This document shows, one piece after another, positions 4,368 through 5,700 of a DNA stretch of 5,700 bases (the first letter of the stretch is position 1; every line of letters starts with the position of its first letter). The notes beneath the pieces are model-generated. The model was not told the origin of the DNA. It ran no database searches and worked only from the letters and a program-made list of their open reading frames with translations. The stretch lies in contig JAOZPF010000096.1 in NCBI GenBank assembly GCA_029932895.1, positions 1-5,700 of the forward strand. The letters are read 5' to 3'. The stretch is from Anaerolineae bacterium (lineage in GTDB: Bacteria > Chloroflexota > Anaerolineae > B4-G1 > DUEL01). Both the position numbers and the translations under genes were made by a program.

Positions 4368-5700
4368 ATGATGAGCGGGCGCAAGAACAAACGCCGACGG
4401 TATTTCGTGGCCTCACTCGGCTGTGCCAAGAACACTGTCGACGCCCAGGGAATGGCGACACTGTTGCGGCGCGAGGGGTACCGGGCGGCAGCGGAGCCGC
4501 AGCAGGCCGACCTGCTGATCGTCAACACCTGTGGCTTTATCGACCCGGCGCGGCGGGAATCGCTCGCCGTGCTGCGGGAACTGGCTGCGACCAAGCAGCC
4601 GGGCCAGACGCTCTTGGTGACCGGGTGCTGGTCCCAGCGTGACCCGGAATCGATCATTACCGCGGTCGATGGCGTCGACGGGCTGCTGGGCACGCGGCGG
4701 TGGATGGACGTGGCAGAGGTGGCCCGCCAGCTCGCCCGCGACGACCGCCACGGCCCCATCATCCACTTGCCCCCAACCCCCACCGTGGGGCGGGAGGAGC
4801 GAGGTGTGCCGCGAGTGGCGATCCAGGGGAGTAGCGCCTACCTCAAGATCGCCGATGGCTGTAGCCGCACCTGCGCTTTTTGCGCCATCCCCCTCATCAA
4901 GGGCCCTGCCGTCAGCCGCCCGCCGGAGCGTATCCTGGACGAGGCGGCGATGCTGGCGGAACGGGGTGTGAAAGAGATCGTCCTCATCGCCCAAGATACC
5001 ACCGCCTACGGGCGCGACCAGGGGATGGAGGACGGGCTAGCGGTTCTCTTGGAGCAGATGGTGGAGCGCGTCCAAGTGCCGTGGATCAGGGTGATGTATG
5101 CTTTTCCTGGCGCGGTCACGCCACGGTTGATCGAGGTGATGGCCCAATCCCCCCAGGTGCTTCCCTACCTGGACATACCCCTCCAGCACGGACACCCGGC
5201 GGTCCTGCGGCGGATGCACCGCCCGGCGGACGTGGACTGGGTGCGGCGGACGGTGGCGGCGCTCCGCGAGCGCATTCCCGCCATCGCCATCCGCACTGCC
5301 TTCATCGTCGGCTTCCCCGGTGAGACGGAGGAAGAGTTTGCCACGCTGCTCCGCTTTGTGCAGGAAATGTCCTTCGACCGGGTGGGGGTCTTTGACTACT
5401 CCCACGAGGAGGGGACCGGGGCGGCTGCCCTTTCCGACGACATCCCGCCAGAGATCAAACAGGAGCGGCGCGAGCGGCTGATGGAGGTCCAACAGCCCAT
5501 TTCCCTCGCCAAGAACCGGACGTTGGTCGGCGCAAGGCTGGAGGTGCTGGTGGAAGGGCAGGGGGATGGCATCAGCGTGGGGCGCAGTTACCGGGACGCA
5601 CCCGAGATCGACGGTCTGGTGCTGGTGGAGGGGACGCTGCCGGTGGGCGAGATGGCGACGGTGCAGATCACCGGCGCACTGGAGTATGACTTGGTGGGGG
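4368..5700 (+). CDS. rimO: RimO, ribosomal protein S12 methylthiotransferase (stop just beyond right edge)
   Basis: RimO is a radical-SAM enzyme with two iron-sulfur clusters that adds a methylthio group to an aspartate of ribosomal protein S12 (Asp88 in E. coli numbering). The frame runs 444 codons to the edge. The N-terminal domain carries its three cluster cysteines in LGCAKNTVD (Cys19), VNTCGF (Cys55) and VTGCWSQR (Cys87). The radical-SAM motif is CSRTCAFC (Cys165, Cys169, Cys172), followed by LIAQDTTAYG, PYLDIPLQH, TAFIVGFPGETEEEF and FDYSHEEGT. KNRTLVG marks the linker to the C-terminal TRAM domain, which ends ALEYDLVG, so only a few residues are missing. The blocks LIAQDTT and YLDIPLQH favour RimO over the related MiaB. 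Two adjacent ATGs (4368, 4371) are possible starts; GGGA at 4355-4358 and GGA at 4361-4363 are weak ribosome sites. The N-terminus is basic (GRKNKRRR). It is probably cotranscribed with rsmD. Confidence 0.95.
   Translation, partial: MMSGRKNKRRRYFVASLGCAKNTVDAQGMATLLRREGYRAAAEPQQADLLIVNTCGFIDPARRESLAVLRELAATKQPGQTLLVTGCWSQRDPESIITAVDGVDGLLGTRRWMDVAEVARQLARDDRHGPIIHLPPTPTVGREERGVPRVAIQGSSAYLKIADGCSRTCAFCAIPLIKGPAVSRPPERILDEAAMLAERGVKEIVLIAQDTTAYGRDQGMEDGLAVLLEQMVERVQVPWIRVMYAFPGAVTPRLIEVMAQSPQVLPYLDIPLQHGHPAVLRRMHRPADVDWVRRTVAALRERIPAIAIRTAFIVGFPGETEEEFATLLRFVQEMSFDRVGVFDYSHEEGTGAAALSDDIPPEIKQERRERLMEVQQPISLAKNRTLVGARLEVLVEGQGDGISVGRSYRDAPEIDGLVLVEGTLPVGEMATVQITGALEYDLVG

Noticed and set aside
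3767..4783. 338-codon minus-strand frame across rsmD and rimO
   Set aside because: It is antisense to two genes with clear catalytic motifs and also crosses the promoter region. No family features were found in it.
4413..4994. 193-codon minus-strand frame inside rimO
   Set aside because: It lies opposite the cluster-binding and radical-SAM region of RimO and is explained by codon bias.
4368..5700. MiaB (tRNA methylthiotransferase) instead of RimO
   Set aside because: The blocks LIAQDTTAYG, PYLDIPLQH and FDYSHEEGT and the TRAM end EYDLVG fit RimO better than MiaB.

Overview
The window is a GC-rich, gene-dense bacterial segment with five protein genes in two divergent groups and only one real intergenic region (about 3607-3802). 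No RNA gene, mobile element or CRISPR array is visible. The style of the Rel and RsmD proteins (for example 'EFDDYIATPKENMYQSLHT' and 'YIAPPQYHGLW') together with the high GC reminds me of Chloroflexota. That is an impression from memory, not a database result.

Left group, minus strand, transcribed from about 3736 towards 1: a full-length long RSH-type (p)ppGpp enzyme (rel, 3606-1456), then archease (1456-1028), then RtcB RNA ligase (1008 to beyond the left edge; the C-terminal third is missing). The rel stop and the archease start share one base (TGATG). Only 19 bases, carrying a strong Shine-Dalgarno sequence, separate archease from rtcB. This looks like one operon that joins the stringent-response enzyme to the 3'-phosphate RNA ligase and its activator.

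Right group, plus strand: an RsmD-family methyltransferase (3803-4351) and, 16 bases later, RimO, the methylthiotransferase of ribosomal protein S12 (4368 to beyond the right edge, nearly complete). Both families modify the small ribosomal subunit.

The 196-base region between the groups is the most interesting non-coding part. It holds two near-consensus sigma-70-type promoters pointing away from each other, and their -35 hexamers overlap by five bases (TTGTCAA on plus, TTGACAA on minus). The plus promoter sits so close to the rsmD ATG that the mRNA should be leaderless or nearly so. The rel mRNA would carry a leader of about 130 bases with a GC-rich hairpin and alternative pairings. A 10-base direct repeat (GTACCCCCCG) and an inverted repeat over the rsmD -10 box suggest a shared regulator site.

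No novel enzymatic system is evident. The unusual points are the arrangement (stringent response, RNA repair and 30S modification around one shared promoter), an EXDD synthetase signature in a Rel whose HD hydrolase site looks intact, and an APPQY motif where RsmD proteins usually have DPPY/F.
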